Below, piece by piece: positions 26,501 through 34,971 of a DNA stretch of 43,505 bases. The DNA comes from Bacteroidota bacterium (GTDB lineage Bacteria > Bacteroidota > Bacteroidia > JACPRZ01): the NCBI GenBank assembly GCA_016193485.1, contig JACPRZ010000015.1:69554-113058 (forward strand), written 5' to 3'. Every line of letters starts with the position of its first letter. Position 1 is the first letter of the stretch. The position numbers and the translations under genes are program-made. The notes beneath the pieces were generated by a model, which worked only from the letters and a program-made list of their open reading frames with translations, was not told the DNA's origin and did not search any database.

Positions 26501-29500
26501 GTAACAGTATATGTCCCGGCACATAGCCCGGTGATGGTCTGATCCGTCTGGGCTCCGGCACTCCACAGGAAGGAGTAAGGGGGGGATCCTCCACCGGCAT
26601 TTACGGTTGCCTGCCCGGTACAAGCGCCACCGCAGGCGATATTCACTGATGTAATATTTATTCCGATGGCTGACGGATCAGTCAACGGTACAGGACCGGA
26701 AATGCTGCCGCACCCATTATCATCCGTCACAGTCACAGTATAAGTGCCGTCACATAGTCCGGACTCGGTTGATGAAGTTCCCCCTGACGACCAGGAGTAA
26801 GAATAGGATCCGGAGCCACCGCTTGCATATACGGTAACTATCCCATCGCAGGTGCCTGCACAGGAGGGCATTATCCTTACAAAGGAATCAATGGTAACAG
26901 GTCCGGGATCAAAAACCGTATCGGAACCGCTGAGGGTACATCCGTTGCCATCCGTTAAAGTTAAAGAATAAATTCCGGCACACAATAAATTTATGGAAGA
27001 GGTAGATCCTCCTGTTGACCATACATAAGTGTAGGGAGGGGTGCCTCCCGAAACAAGTGCAGTAAGATCGCCATCGCAATAACCGTTACATGTCGGTTCA
27101 TTTTCAGTGCCGGTTACCGAAAGGGGCAATGGTTCGGTAACCTGAAGGCCGCTGACAGACAGGGTGCATCCGTTTGCATCGGTAACCGTAATACCGTATG
27201 TTCCCGCACACAGGCCGGTAACAGATGAAATGGTTTCACCTCCCGGAGACCAGAGATAGGTATAAGGGGGGGTACCACCGGAAGGCGTAACCGAAACCGA
27301 GCCATCACATAATCCGTTGCATGTAATATTGTTAATTGTTGTATCGCTGAAAGTAAGCAACGGTGCGCCATTGATGGTAAACGAAACAGTGGTAATACAC
27401 CCTGTAGCATCGGCAGTTTCAACAGAATAATTTCCCGGGCACAGGTTGGTGATTATATCGGTTCCGGTCAGAATGATATTACCGATACCGTCAAACCATG
27501 TATATGTGTAAGGCGATATTCCACCGGTAACCGATACCTGCGCTCCACCGTCACAGGCGCCTGAGCAGGATTCATGGGTTGTATCGGATAAGGTGGATGA
27601 AAGATTGCCGGGTCCTGCAATTACGATATTCAATGTTGCCGTACAACCGTTTGCATCAGTCAGGGTAACAGTGTAGGTGGAAATGCATAAAGTGTCTGCT
27701 GTTGATGAACCCGCTCCGCTTACGATGTCACCGTTAGACCAAGTGAAGGTATAGGGGGGGGTACCACCGCTTCCGCTGACCGTGGCATCACCGTTGCAGG
27801 CGGAGCACGTAGAGGAAGTCGTGTCGTTAAATGTAAGGAGGAGAACGGCCGGTTCATTGATCGTTGCCGTCTGTGCAGCGGTACAGCCGTTTCCATCGGT
27901 TACGGTTACTGTTATTGACCCGGTGCACAGGGTATCGGCAAGGTTTCCCGTATCCGAATTAGACCATGAATAGGTATAAGAACCTGTTCCTCCGGAAGCC
28001 GATGCAGTTGCTTGTCCATCGCAGGAACCGCTGCATGAAGCATCGGAAGGAGTTATGTTAATTGAAATGGCTGATGGTTCTGTAATGCTGACGCTTGCAG
28101 TCGCGGTGCATCCGGCCGCATCCGTAACGGTGATAGTGTACGATCCCGCGCATAAGGAATCAGCAAAAACGGCCGCATCACCGTTGGACCAGAGATAGGT
28201 CAGGGGGGGGGAGCCATTGGTAACGGTTGCCGTAGCGGTACCAGTACATATTCCGTTGCAGGATACGTCAGTACTGCCGGTTATGGCAACCGTAAAAACG
28301 GGCGGTTCCACTATCAATGCCGTATCGGTGCGGGTGAGGCAGCCGTTGTTATCGTAGATATCACCTTCATATTTTCCGTCACAAAGACCTGTTGCGAGAG
28401 TGTCGGTAAATCCGATAGGATTACCCGAACCGTCCATCCATTGAATGGTATAGGGGGGGGTGCCTCCTGATGCTTCAAGTTCGGCAGTGCCGTCACATAC
28501 ATTGTAGCAGGAAGCATTGGAGAATGATTCAATAAAGGCGGTCAACCCACCGGGCCCGGTAATCGGAACCGATACGGCTGCCGTACATCCGTTGGCATCG
28601 GTAACCGTTGCACCGTACACCTGTGAACAGAGTGAATCGGCAATGGGGCCGGCATCACCATTGTTCCATGAATAGGTGTAAGCAGGTGTTCCGCCTGAAG
28701 CAAACACTTCTGCCTGCCCGCTGCAATCACCGGAACAGCCAACCTGTGTTGTGCTTAAAGTATCAAGGATTAACAGACCGGGTTCAGTAACGGTAATATT
28801 ATCAGTTGCAGTACAACCCCGCGAATCAGTGACGGTTACATTAAAGTTTCCGGCACATAATCCTGTTGCCGAAGATCCTGTCTGGCTACCGGGATCATCC
28901 CACTGGTAAGTATATGCAGGTGTTCCTCCGGATACAGCGGTTGTGGCAGTTACATCACAGATTCCTCCACAGGAAGCGCCCGGTGCTGATATGACTACTG
29001 TCATTGCCAGGGGTTCCTGGATAACCACGTCTTCCGCATCTGTACAACCGTTGGCATCCGTCACCGTTATAGTTTCTATTCCTCCGCATAACCCTGTTGC
29101 AATTGACGTTGTCTGGTTACCCGGATCGCCCCACAGATATGTGTATCCGGGAGTTCCACCGGCAATAGTGACTGTTGCATCTCCGTCACAATCACCGTTG
29201 CAGGTAACCCCGGTTGAATCAGACATGGAAGCAATCAATACCGGAGGGGCGGTAAGTACAACCGAAGCGGTTGTTGTGCATCCCTTGGAATCGGTAACTG
29301 TAACAGTATGGGTACCTGCACATAAATTTATTGCAAGAGCGGTTGTTTGGCCTCCCTGGCTCCATAAGAATCCGTAACCCGGTGAACCACCACCCGGAGT
29401 TACTGTTGCCTGCCCGGTGCACAAGCCCCCGCACAGGGGATTCACTGAACTTGAAATAACAGCGGCAAGCACAAACGGCTGGGTAATGGTTACTGACCCG

Positions 29501-32500
29501 GTCTGTGTGCAAAGATTTCCGTCAGTAACCGTTACAGTATAAGTACCGACACATAAGCCGGTTGCAGTAGAGGTGGATTGGAACAACGGATCGTTCCATA
29601 CGTAGGTATAATTCAATACCCCCCCTGAAACGGTGGCTGTTGCCTGGCCGGTGCAAACACCGGCACAGTTAATATTTATTCCGGTTGCGGATACCGTTAA
29701 TGCAGACGGTTCAGTGATTGTTATGGTGGCGCTCCCGGTGCATCCTTTACTATCAGTGACAGTAACGGTATAATTTCCCGGGCACAAACCAGCGATGCTG
29801 CCGGTTGTTTGGCCACCGCTCCACAGGTAAGAGTAGGATGGGGTTCCTCCACCGCCTGTCACAGTAGTATTACCGTTGCAAGCGCCACCGCAGGTTACAT
29901 TGTTTACCGTTACAATATTTACGGTCAGAACCGTAGGTTGGGTAATTGTTGCAGTGATTACAGTATCGCAACCCTGGGCATCGGTGACGGTGACGGTCCT
30001 GCTGCCGGCACATAGCGAATCGGCTGTTGGACCGGTATCGCCATTCGACCACGAATAGGTATAGGGAGCGCTGCCTCCGGTAGGTGTAACAGTTACACTA
30101 CCGTTGCATTGTCCGTTACAGGTTATATTTGTCTGGCTCGTGATAGATGCGGTAAGCCAGGCGGGATTAAAAAGATTTACGCTATCTATCAGAAGGCAAC
30201 CAATGCTGTTGGTGATATAGATATAATATTTTCCTGCACAGACGGGTCCTAATATGGAATCGTTATCAATGATAATTCCAAGCGTGTCGCGCCATTCATA
30301 AGTATAAGGCGGGCTACCACCGATGGCGGTCACTACAATTTTCCCGTCACAATCACCGGGGCAGGAGGGAAGGGTGTCGCTGGTTGTTATGGAAGGAAGG
30401 TCTATGGACATACAGGTGGTATCGGGACAGCCGTTGTTATCTGATGTGATCAGGCAGTAGGTTCCGGTGCACAAACTATCCATGAAGGAGTCGGTTTCCC
30501 CGGGAATGATGACCCAGGGTATTGAATCATACCATTGGAATATATAGGGGGGGGTACCACCGCTCGGGGTTCCAACGGCAATTCCATCGCAGAGGCCCGA
30601 ACAACTCACATTTGTAGTTAAGGAAATAACGGCCGGTTCGATAATGGAAACCGTGTCGGTTGTATCGCATCCGTTGTTATCCCATAGGGTTACGGTATAA
30701 AAACCGGCACATAAACCGGATGCGGTATCGTTGGTTTGAGCGAGAGGGTCATCCCACAGGTAAGTATAGGGGGGGGTACCACCGCTTGCGGAAACTCCCG
30801 CCATGCCGGAACATGCCCCGAAACAGTTGGCGTTGGTGGAATAGGTTATATCGGCTGTCAGCGCAGTTGGTTGCGCTATTGTCGCGCTGTTGGTATTGGT
30901 GCACCCTTTATTATCGGTAACCGTTACGAAATAAGTTATCGCACATAATATTGTATTTGTCTGGCATGTTGTACATGCTCCACCGCTCCATGCATAGGTA
31001 TATGGAGGAGTGCCACCGGACGGATTAATGGTAGCGCTTCCGTTGCAGGAGCCAAAGCAGGTAACATTGATGACGCTTGAAACCGAGGAAGTGAGTGGTG
31101 CAGGTTCGGTTATGGTCACATTATCAGTTGCAGTGCATCCTTTGGAATCGGTTACGGTGATAACATGGTTCCCGGCACATAAACTGTCAGCAGGAGCGGT
31201 CTTTTCACCGTTATCCCACAGATAAGTATAAGGAGGGGATCCACCGGCAGCAGCAGATGATGCCCCACCATTGCAAAGACCGGCACAAGTAATATTCGTT
31301 GACGATGAAATATTGACAGTAAGTTGTGGCGGTTGGGTAATGATAACCGTTGCGGCAGCCTGGCAGCCGTTTGTATCGGTGACAAGTACATTATAAGTAC
31401 CGGCACAGAGGGCAGTTGCGGTTGCCGTTGACTGGACAGGGGGGGGATCGTCCCATACAAAAGTGTAGCCGGGGGTTCCTCCTGCAGCCGTTGCCGTTAC
31501 CTGTCCGTCACAGACGCCAAAACAACTTGCATTACTTGATGATGAGATAGCTGCGTTGAGCACGGCCGGTTGCGTCAGAGTACGCGTTGCTGTGGCAGTA
31601 CAACCTTTGCTATCGGTTACCGTTACTGTAAAAGCAACACCGGCACATAACCCGGTGGCAGTTGAATTGGTCTGGCCGTTATTCCACAGGTAGGTATATG
31701 ATGGGGTTCCTCCGGAAACAGTAACCGTTTCAGTTCCGTTACAGGTTCCGTTGCAGGTAATATTTGAAAAGGTATTGATAGAAGCAATAAGTGTTGCAGG
31801 TTCAGTGATGGTTATGCTGTCACTGAGGGTATCGGGTACCCAGTCAATAACAGTCACTGAATAGGTACCCGGGCATAACCCGGTAATTGTGCTGGTTGTG
31901 GCTCCCATGCTCCATGCATAAGTATATGGGGGGGTTCCGGGGGTTACTGTTACCGTAGCGGTTCCGGTGCATGTTCCGTTACAGGAAACATCCGTCTTGG
32001 AAAGGGAAATAGCCATCGGTAAGGGGCATGCACTGAAAGTCCAGCCGCTGACATTACCCATATTGATACTGTTTGCCCCGGCAAAATAAGCGGCTCCCCC
32101 GGTTGCATTGTTGTCGCGGATTTCAAGCCAGTTACAACACACTTTCCCGGATGCCTTACTGAAAACACCCTGAGTTCCTGCTGAAGAAGAGCGAATTTTT
32201 ACTCTCCTGTTGGCGATTGTCCCAAAAAGATATAATGAATCAATTATGGTCTGCGTCTTTGAAATTTCAAGTGTCAGCAGCAATCCACCGTTTGGCGGTG
32301 TTGCGACATAGATTTTATTAAACGTATTATTGCCGTAAATCGAAAGATTGACCACATTGGCAGCCCTAAGACGGTAATAGGATAAATTCCCACCGTAAAA
32401 TGCGCCTGAGGCGTTGAGAACCATAAATGCTATTGTTGCAGTGCCTGTATTGATAGTCAGGTTAGTGGTAAGGCTTAAATTCCACTGATTCTGAACCTGA

Positions 32501-33186
32501 ATCGTAGAATTTCCAAGTGAAATAGAACGTACATTTGCATTACTGCTCCGGAAAGTGGAGCAGGTTACATTATTGGAATTGGTAGTGAAATTTCCGTTCT
32601 GGATAAATAAATCTGCAGTTGAAAGAGAAGCGTTCAGCGTTAACGAGCCACCGGCAGATTCCATATAAATATCCGCATCGCTTTCAGTCGTCATAGTGGT
32701 CGTAATGGTCCATTCTCCACCGGCACCATCAAAACGTATTTCAGATGGCCAGATAAATCCGTTGGATGCAACGGTTTGTCCCGGGCTTGTGGCTTTAAAG
32801 TAAACAGTTGACTCAAACGGAAGGGTGGTAACATCAATACCTACATCCATCGTTGCATTTCCGTAAATGTGCAGTTCTTCGCTGATAGTACCAAGAAATT
32901 GCGGTGTGTTCATCACCCCAGACCAACTCATATTATTACATTCGGCAATTCCACTATATATGAATACCGCCTGGCCTGATGCAGTGAATGAATTTACGTC
33001 AAAGAATACATTATCAGTTGTTGTCGGAGGAGTAAATCCGGTTGCACCACCGCTAACATCGGACCAGTTAGTCGCATCAAACCAGTCACCATTGTTGTAG
33101 ACAAAATACCTGTCAGCCGCAAAAAGTTTACCTGCGGTAAATAACGAGAAAAAAAGAAGGGCTGATAATTGCAGGTATTTTACCAT
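23596..33186 (-). CDS. Giant SprB-like surface adhesin, T9SS type B cargo
   Basis: About 3196 residues. Signal peptide (1-24, ending LFTAGKLFA). A unique N-terminal region (about 25-395) resembles parallel beta-helix/polymorphic-repeat adhesin heads: DWFDATNWSDVSGG, ITTTMTTESDADIYM, repeated short strands. Then come 33 SprB repeats of about 77 residues (about 395-2950), two Ig/PKD-like modules, and the type B gliding-motility C-terminal domain, PNGISPNGDGKNDLWEI...VEVYNRWGELIFES...LPAGTYYF. SprB in gliding Flavobacteria is a moving cell-surface adhesin exported by T9SS; whether this organism glides is unknown. The frame is open for 9.6 kb despite 13 G or C runs of seven to nine. I use the ATG at 33186, which directly precedes the signal peptide; an in-frame start eight codons upstream is less likely. 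It is probably paired with the PorP/SprF gene at 21873-22853. Confidence 0.95.
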   Translation of the reverse strand: MVKYLQLSALLFFSLFTAGKLFAADRYFVYNNGDWFDATNWSDVSGGATGFTPPTTTDNVFFDVNSFTASGQAVFIYSGIAECNNMSWSGVMNTPQFLGTISEELHIYGNATMDVGIDVTTLPFESTVYFKATSPGQTVASNGFIWPSEIRFDGAGGEWTITTTMTTESDADIYMESAGGSLTLNASLSTADLFIQNGNFTTNSNNVTCSTFRSSNANVRSISLGNSTIQVQNQWNLSLTTNLTINTGTATIAFMVLNASGAFYGGNLSYYRLRAANVVNLSIYGNNTFNKIYVATPPNGGLLLTLEISKTQTIIDSLYLFGTIANRRVKIRSSSAGTQGVFSKASGKVCCNWLEIRDNNATGGAAYFAGANSINMGNVSGWTFSACPLPMAISLSKTDVSCNGTCTGTATVTVTPGTPPYTYAWSMGATTSTITGLCPGTYSVTVIDWVPDTLSDSITITEPATLIASINTFSNITCNGTCNGTETVTVSGGTPSYTYLWNNGQTNSTATGLCAGVAFTVTVTDSKGCTATATRTLTQPAVLNAAISSSSNASCFGVCDGQVTATAAGGTPGYTFVWDDPPPVQSTATATALCAGTYNVLVTDTNGCQAAATVIITQPPQLTVNISSSTNITCAGLCNGGASSAAAGGSPPYTYLWDNGEKTAPADSLCAGNHVITVTDSKGCTATDNVTITEPAPLTSSVSSVINVTCFGSCNGSATINPSGGTPPYTYAWSGGACTTCQTNTILCAITYFVTVTDNKGCTNTNSATIAQPTALTADITYSTNANCFGACSGMAGVSASGGTPPYTYLWDDPLAQTNDTASGLCAGFYTVTLWDNNGCDTTDTVSIIEPAVISLTTNVSCSGLCDGIAVGTPSGGTPPYIFQWYDSIPWVIIPGETDSFMDSLCTGTYCLITSDNNGCPDTTCMSIDLPSITTSDTLPSCPGDCDGKIVVTAIGGSPPYTYEWRDTLGIIIDNDSILGPVCAGKYYIYITNSIGCLLIDSVNLFNPAWLTASITSQTNITCNGQCNGSVTVTPTGGSAPYTYSWSNGDTGPTADSLCAGSRTVTVTDAQGCDTVITATITQPTVLTVNIVTVNNVTCGGACNGNTTVTGGGGTPSYSYLWSGGQTTGSIAGLCPGNYTVTVTDSKGCTGSATITITEPSALTVSATGININCAGVCTGQATATVSGGVLNYTYVWNDPLFQSTSTATGLCVGTYTVTVTDGNLCTQTGSVTITQPFVLAAVISSSVNPLCGGLCTGQATVTPGGGSPGYGFLWSQGGQTTALAINLCAGTHTVTVTDSKGCTTTASVVLTAPPVLIASMSDSTGVTCNGDCDGDATVTIAGGTPGYTYLWGDPGNQTTSIATGLCGGIETITVTDANGCTDAEDVVIQEPLAMTVVISAPGASCGGICDVTATTAVSGGTPAYTYQWDDPGSQTGSSATGLCAGNFNVTVTDSRGCTATDNITVTEPGLLILDTLSTTQVGCSGDCSGQAEVFASGGTPAYTYSWNNGDAGPIADSLCSQVYGATVTDANGCTAAVSVPITGPGGLTAFIESFSNASCYNVCDGTAELEASGGTPPYTIQWMDGSGNPIGFTDTLATGLCDGKYEGDIYDNNGCLTRTDTALIVEPPVFTVAITGSTDVSCNGICTGTATATVTNGSPPLTYLWSNGDAAVFADSLCAGSYTITVTDAAGCTATASVSITEPSAISINITPSDASCSGSCDGQATASASGGTGSYTYSWSNSDTGNLADTLCTGSITVTVTDGNGCTAAQTATINEPAVLLLTFNDTTSSTCSACNGDATVSGSGGTPPYTFTWSNGDIVSGAGSSTADTLCISTYTVTLTDANGCTATLNIVIAGPGNLSSTLSDTTHESCSGACDGGAQVSVTGGISPYTYTWFDGIGNIILTGTDIITNLCPGNYSVETADATGCITTVSFTINGAPLLTFSDTTINNITCNGLCDGSVSVTPSGGTPPYTYLWSPGGETISSVTGLCAGTYGITVTDANGCTLSVSGLQVTEPLPLSVTGTENEPTCNGYCDGDLTALVSGGTPPYTYVWSTGGSTSSINLLCAGIYSLTLTDGNGCTLSGSDTVFDPGPVTIDSFVRIMPSCAGTCDGIVTVYASGGSGSYSYSWSSGGTSSTESGLCDGTYTVTVTDDNGCGSISGPVPLTDPSAIGINITSVNIACGGACTGQATVNAGGGSPPYSFLWSAGAQTDQTITGLCAGTYTVTITDANGCTGANSKVITANTPLSITLLTNNPSSCLICDGVVQVVANGGVPPYSYQWNDPASQTTETATALCASTYNVTATDDSNCTAVLTIIVTGPNGLTSQINSYSDVSCFGVCDGQAVSGVTGGTAPYMHQWYDLGSGLPIAGATDTLVTNLCAGDYSDTITDGVGCKTIAPVTITGPAQFTAQISDSADVMCAGVCDGSATVTASGGVLPYTYLWSNGAADTTATGLCGGTWCVTVTSSNGCGTTTQCVTIDEPVSIVLSLNILSTISCYGYCTGSAEADVSGGSPPYSFQWNPAVGSSADTIIDTLCAGTYYLTVTDANNCTVSDSVIITQPAIFTVIITDSTMISCNGMNNGTATATVTGGTPPLTYLWNNGDTGLIADSLPGGSHCITVTDAAGCTVSDCAEIVEPFLLAVNFNNFTNVACDGLPSGSATASTTGGTLPYSFSWNIAGPVDSVASGLYAGTYVVTVTDNNGCTDSASITLSDTSNMAVSIISVTNIACKGQCTGSAEVTGTGSVPPYTYQWSNSDTDSIATGLCSGTYDVTVFSASNCVRFTQVTITQPDSVFSFAFDTIRNSSCGTACTGSVDVSATGGNLPYTFVWSIGDTVTSVDSLCPGTYYLTVSDSNSCVLNDSVIITGPAAISVAFDTTTATCNNTPNGAIDITVSGGVIPFTFLWSNGNTSEDLVNIYSGIYIVSVTDSINCTGQDTFTVSALNSISVTTGNDTSMCAGETIILTANSSPAAAADSWYLLPNLGTTVSTDTFVSVAQTDSGSYTYIFISSTSTCSDTDTVTITVLPVPVPNASAQDTSIIQGEITQLSSSGGGTYDWTPGTGLSDSTSSVPAAWPIATTTYTIIVTVSSGCSGTDSVTIYVSDKISIPNGISPNGDGKNDLWEIPLLNYYPDVSVEVYNRWGELIFESPKGDRYANKFTGTYKGKALPAGTYYFIINFGVENVKPITGPVTILR
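24340..32005 (-). repeat. Array of 33 SprB repeats
   Basis: Thirty-three units of about 77 residues (230 bp). Each has the consensus C-x-G-x-C-x-G...GG-T-P-P-Y-T-Y-x-W-S-x-G...L-C-A-G-x-Y-x-V-T-V-T-D-x-x-G-C...I-T-x-P. No two units appear identical at DNA level, so the array is old and not freshly expanded by recombination. Thirty units carry both Cys2 and Cys3 (the LC cysteine); units 29, 30 and 33 carry neither. Units 7, 27 and 29 carry an additional cysteine pair, and unit 5 a local C-T-T-C. Unit 1 lacks the G-C cysteine. Confidence 0.92.
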
Positions 33187-33207
33187 AAGGTAAAAAAGTT
33201 CAAAGGT

Positions 33208-33215
33208 CAAAAATA
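33208..33215 (-). promoter_or_regulatory. Candidate -7 element of the giant adhesin gene
   Basis: The minus strand reads TATTTTTG, an exact TAnnTTTG match, 21 bases upstream of the chosen ATG. No clear -33 TTTG is present at the right distance. The position supports the start at 33186 over the one at 33210, which would overlap this element. Confidence 0.35.
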
Positions 33216-33392
33216 GTAAAAAGATTAAACGAAGATTGCCTCTTTAACCTTAATGGGAAAACTTTCCACAATGACGCCCATTTACCATATCACAACGTCT
33301 TGATATGAACCTTTTTACATACATTATTAAAGACGATAAAAGAAGGTAATAAGTGGTAACCATGAAACATCCGGAGTTTTCCGGGTAATTAA

Positions 33393-33557
33393 AGGGAATT
33401 TGAATGTTTTATGGGAGCGCGACAAATTTTCCATTGTAGAGTCAGGTGTTTAGATCTGGTTGAAAAACTGAAAGGCGCTATCCGGCTTGAGAGTAAAAGA
33501 TTTGAAGGAACTGCATTTTCAATATTTCTGCCGGATTTGAAGGGATACATTACGTAA
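33393..33557 (+). pseudogene. Decayed 3' end of a histidine kinase
   Basis: The 339-base gap 33211-33549 holds no complete gene. Its right part contains an open stretch ending LVEKLKGAIRLESKRFEGTAFSIFLPD and a TAA at 33555. This matches the end of the HATPase_c domain of sensor kinases: the G2-like segment G-x-I-x-L-E-S, G-T-x-F-S-I-x-L-P. Everything upstream (33393-33450) no longer resembles a kinase, and the expected DxGxGL motifs are absent, so only the last 35 codons remain recognisable. The stop overlaps the 3' end of fabG by eight bases, antisense. Left of 33393 I see only A/T-rich sequence and the adhesin promoter candidate. Confidence 0.55.
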
Positions 33558-34296
33558 CCATTCCACCGTCAACCTGGATAACCTGTCCTGTGATATAAGC
33601 GGATAAATCGGATGCGAGAAAAAGAGCGAGGTTGGCGACATCTTCAGGAGTTCCGGTTCGTTTCAACGGTATCATCTGCTTCCATCCTTCCATAATTTTC
33701 GGGTCAAGCGTTTTGGTCATATCGGTTTCAATAAAACCGGGCGCTATGGCATTGCACCGGATGTTGCGTGAACCGAGTTCAAGCGCTATTGACTTGGTAA
33801 AACCGATAATACCTGCCTTGGAAGCGGAATAGTTTGCCTGCCCTGCATTGCCTTTGATTCCCACCACCGATGCCATATTTATTATTGAACCGGATCGCTG
33901 CTTCATCATTATTGACTGTGCTGCACGGGTGAGGTTAAAAACCGATTTGAGATTGACTTTCAGAACCAGGTCCCATTGTTCTTCGCTCATCCGCATAAGA
34001 AGAGTGTCCCTTGTGATGCCTGCATTATTCACCAGTATATCAAGCCGGCCGAAATGTGAGGCGACCGATTCAACAAGTTCAGCCGATTGTTTGAAATCGG
34101 ATGCATCGGATAGATACGATTTCGCTTTTACTCCCGTTGCTGCCAATTCATTTTCAAATTCAGCAACTTTATCGGCAGGGCCGATGTCGGAGAACGCGAT
34201 ATCAGCGCCCTGTTTTGCAAAACAGATGGCGATGGTTTTTCCGATGCCGCGTGAAGCGCCTGTGATAAGGGCGGTTTTTCCTGATAATAATTGCAT
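33550..34296 (-). CDS. fabG: 3-oxoacyl-[acyl-carrier-protein] reductase
   Basis: 248 residues. NADPH-dependent reduction of 3-ketoacyl-ACP in fatty acid elongation; cytoplasmic. It is a classic short-chain dehydrogenase: nucleotide loop GASRGIG (13-19), NNAGITRD, and catalytic tetrad N115-S143-Y156-K160 (YSASK). The C-terminal FabG pattern CNAIAPGFIETDMT and ITGQVIQVDGGM is also present. SDR assignments can be ambiguous, but length and motifs fit FabG better than sugar or steroid dehydrogenases. It starts 17 bases after the stop of the DUF4199 gene and is probably co-transcribed with it. No other fab genes are nearby. Confidence 0.93.
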   Translation of the reverse strand: MQLLSGKTALITGASRGIGKTIAICFAKQGADIAFSDIGPADKVAEFENELAATGVKAKSYLSDASDFKQSAELVESVASHFGRLDILVNNAGITRDTLLMRMSEEQWDLVLKVNLKSVFNLTRAAQSIMMKQRSGSIINMASVVGIKGNAGQANYSASKAGIIGFTKSIALELGSRNIRCNAIAPGFIETDMTKTLDPKIMEGWKQMIPLKRTGTPEDVANLALFLASDLSAYITGQVIQVDGGMVT

Positions 34297-34313
34297 AATA
34301 AGGTAAAATAAAA

Positions 34314-34838
34314 CTACTTCATTTCCGACTCAAAAGAATCATCGGTTTTCCTGATAAACAGGGCAATGATAAGGGAGAAAATAAAACCGAGCAGGGTGTA
34401 TCCCATCACCTCTGCAACGGCAAAAGTAAACGGGGTCATCATTTTAATGAACATGTCAACCTGTTCCTCCGGTGTTCCGCTGTTTTCCATTTGTTCAATG
34501 ATCAGGTTCAGGTTCGAGTTGAATTGCCCGGGATCAATGAAAGAGTGGAAAACATAATTAAAGAATCCGGCAAGTATGCCGCAGAAAAAGATGATCAGTG
34601 TCCCGGTACCAAGTGATTTGCCATAGGAGATGAACCCGCCAAGGTGTTTATCACGGTAATTTCGTAAACCGAGTACAATAAATAAAATGATCAGGATATA
34701 ATCTAAAAAATCCTGGAGGGAAGAAATATCTATCAGATAAAATAGTACCTGGAGAACGATGATGGACAGTCCTGCAGCCGCACCATAATTCATCGCTGTT
34801 TTCAACTGTGTGGGATTATTTTGTTCCATGTTATTCAT
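34314..34838 (-). CDS. DUF4199 membrane protein
   Basis: About 175 residues from the ATG at 34838 (a second ATG at 34829 is possible). Four predicted membrane helices: AAAGLSIIVLQVLFYLI, YILIILFIVLGL, GTLIIFFCGILAGFFNYVF and VMGYTLLGFIFSLIIALFI. The N-terminal half with LRNYRDKHLGGFISYGKSLGTG is the typical DUF4199 pattern, a Bacteroidota family of unknown function. An open frame continues upstream but would run antisense through the SRP RNA gene, so I reject that longer start. It is probably co-transcribed with fabG. Confidence 0.85.
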   Translation of the reverse strand: MNNMEQNNPTQLKTAMNYGAAAGLSIIVLQVLFYLIDISSLQDFLDYILIILFIVLGLRNYRDKHLGGFISYGKSLGTGTLIIFFCGILAGFFNYVFHSFIDPGQFNSNLNLIIEQMENSGTPEEQVDMFIKMMTPFTFAVAEVMGYTLLGFIFSLIIALFIRKTDDSFESEMK

Positions 34839-34861
34839 GGCAAATATAGGAGAATAAGAAG

Positions 34862-34869
34862 TACCTTTG
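34862..34869 (+). promoter_or_regulatory. -7 promoter element of the SRP RNA gene
   Basis: TACCTTTG, an exact TAnnTTTG match, ends five bases before the first base of the RNA stem (GGGTAAGA at 34875), the spacing expected between a Bacteroidota -7 box and its start site. A -33 TTTG is not evident (TGGC stands at the expected place). Confidence 0.55.
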
Positions 34870-34874
34870 CCACC

Positions 34875-34971
34875 GGGTAAGACCTGTACGGCCAGCTCCT
34901 GTTGAACTCCCCCAGGTCCGGAAGGGAGCAAGGGTAAAACGGTTGAGCGGTGCGATACAGTGTTCTTACCC
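34875..34971 (+). ncRNA. ffs: Signal recognition particle RNA (small bacterial type)
   Basis: About 97 bases. The diagnostic apical domain is CCAGGTCCGGAAGGGAGCA: the asymmetric loop, GGAA tetraloop and AGCA side that bind the Ffh M domain. The ends GGGTAAGA (34875-34882) and TCTTACCC (34964-34971) pair perfectly, next to CTGTA/TACAG, closing a single long hairpin as in 4.5S RNA. No Alu domain is present. With Ffh it targets nascent membrane proteins to the translocon. It has its own -7 element, a T6 tail, and a divergent DUF4199 neighbour. Confidence 0.92.

Noticed and set aside
24340..32005. Evenly spaced 230-bp DNA periodicity as a tandem-repeat or CRISPR-like locus
   Set aside because: The period is that of protein repeats in one open frame, and the DNA copies are strongly diverged.
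23596..33186. G/C runs as phase-variation switches in the adhesin
   Set aside because: None is near the 5' end or promoter where switching would be effective, similar runs occur in housekeeping genes, and the frame is intact. Kept only as a compositional finding.
34839..34931. N-terminal extension of the DUF4199 protein
   Set aside because: The extra codons are antisense to the SRP RNA and lack family similarity; the start at 34838 or 34829 fits homologues.
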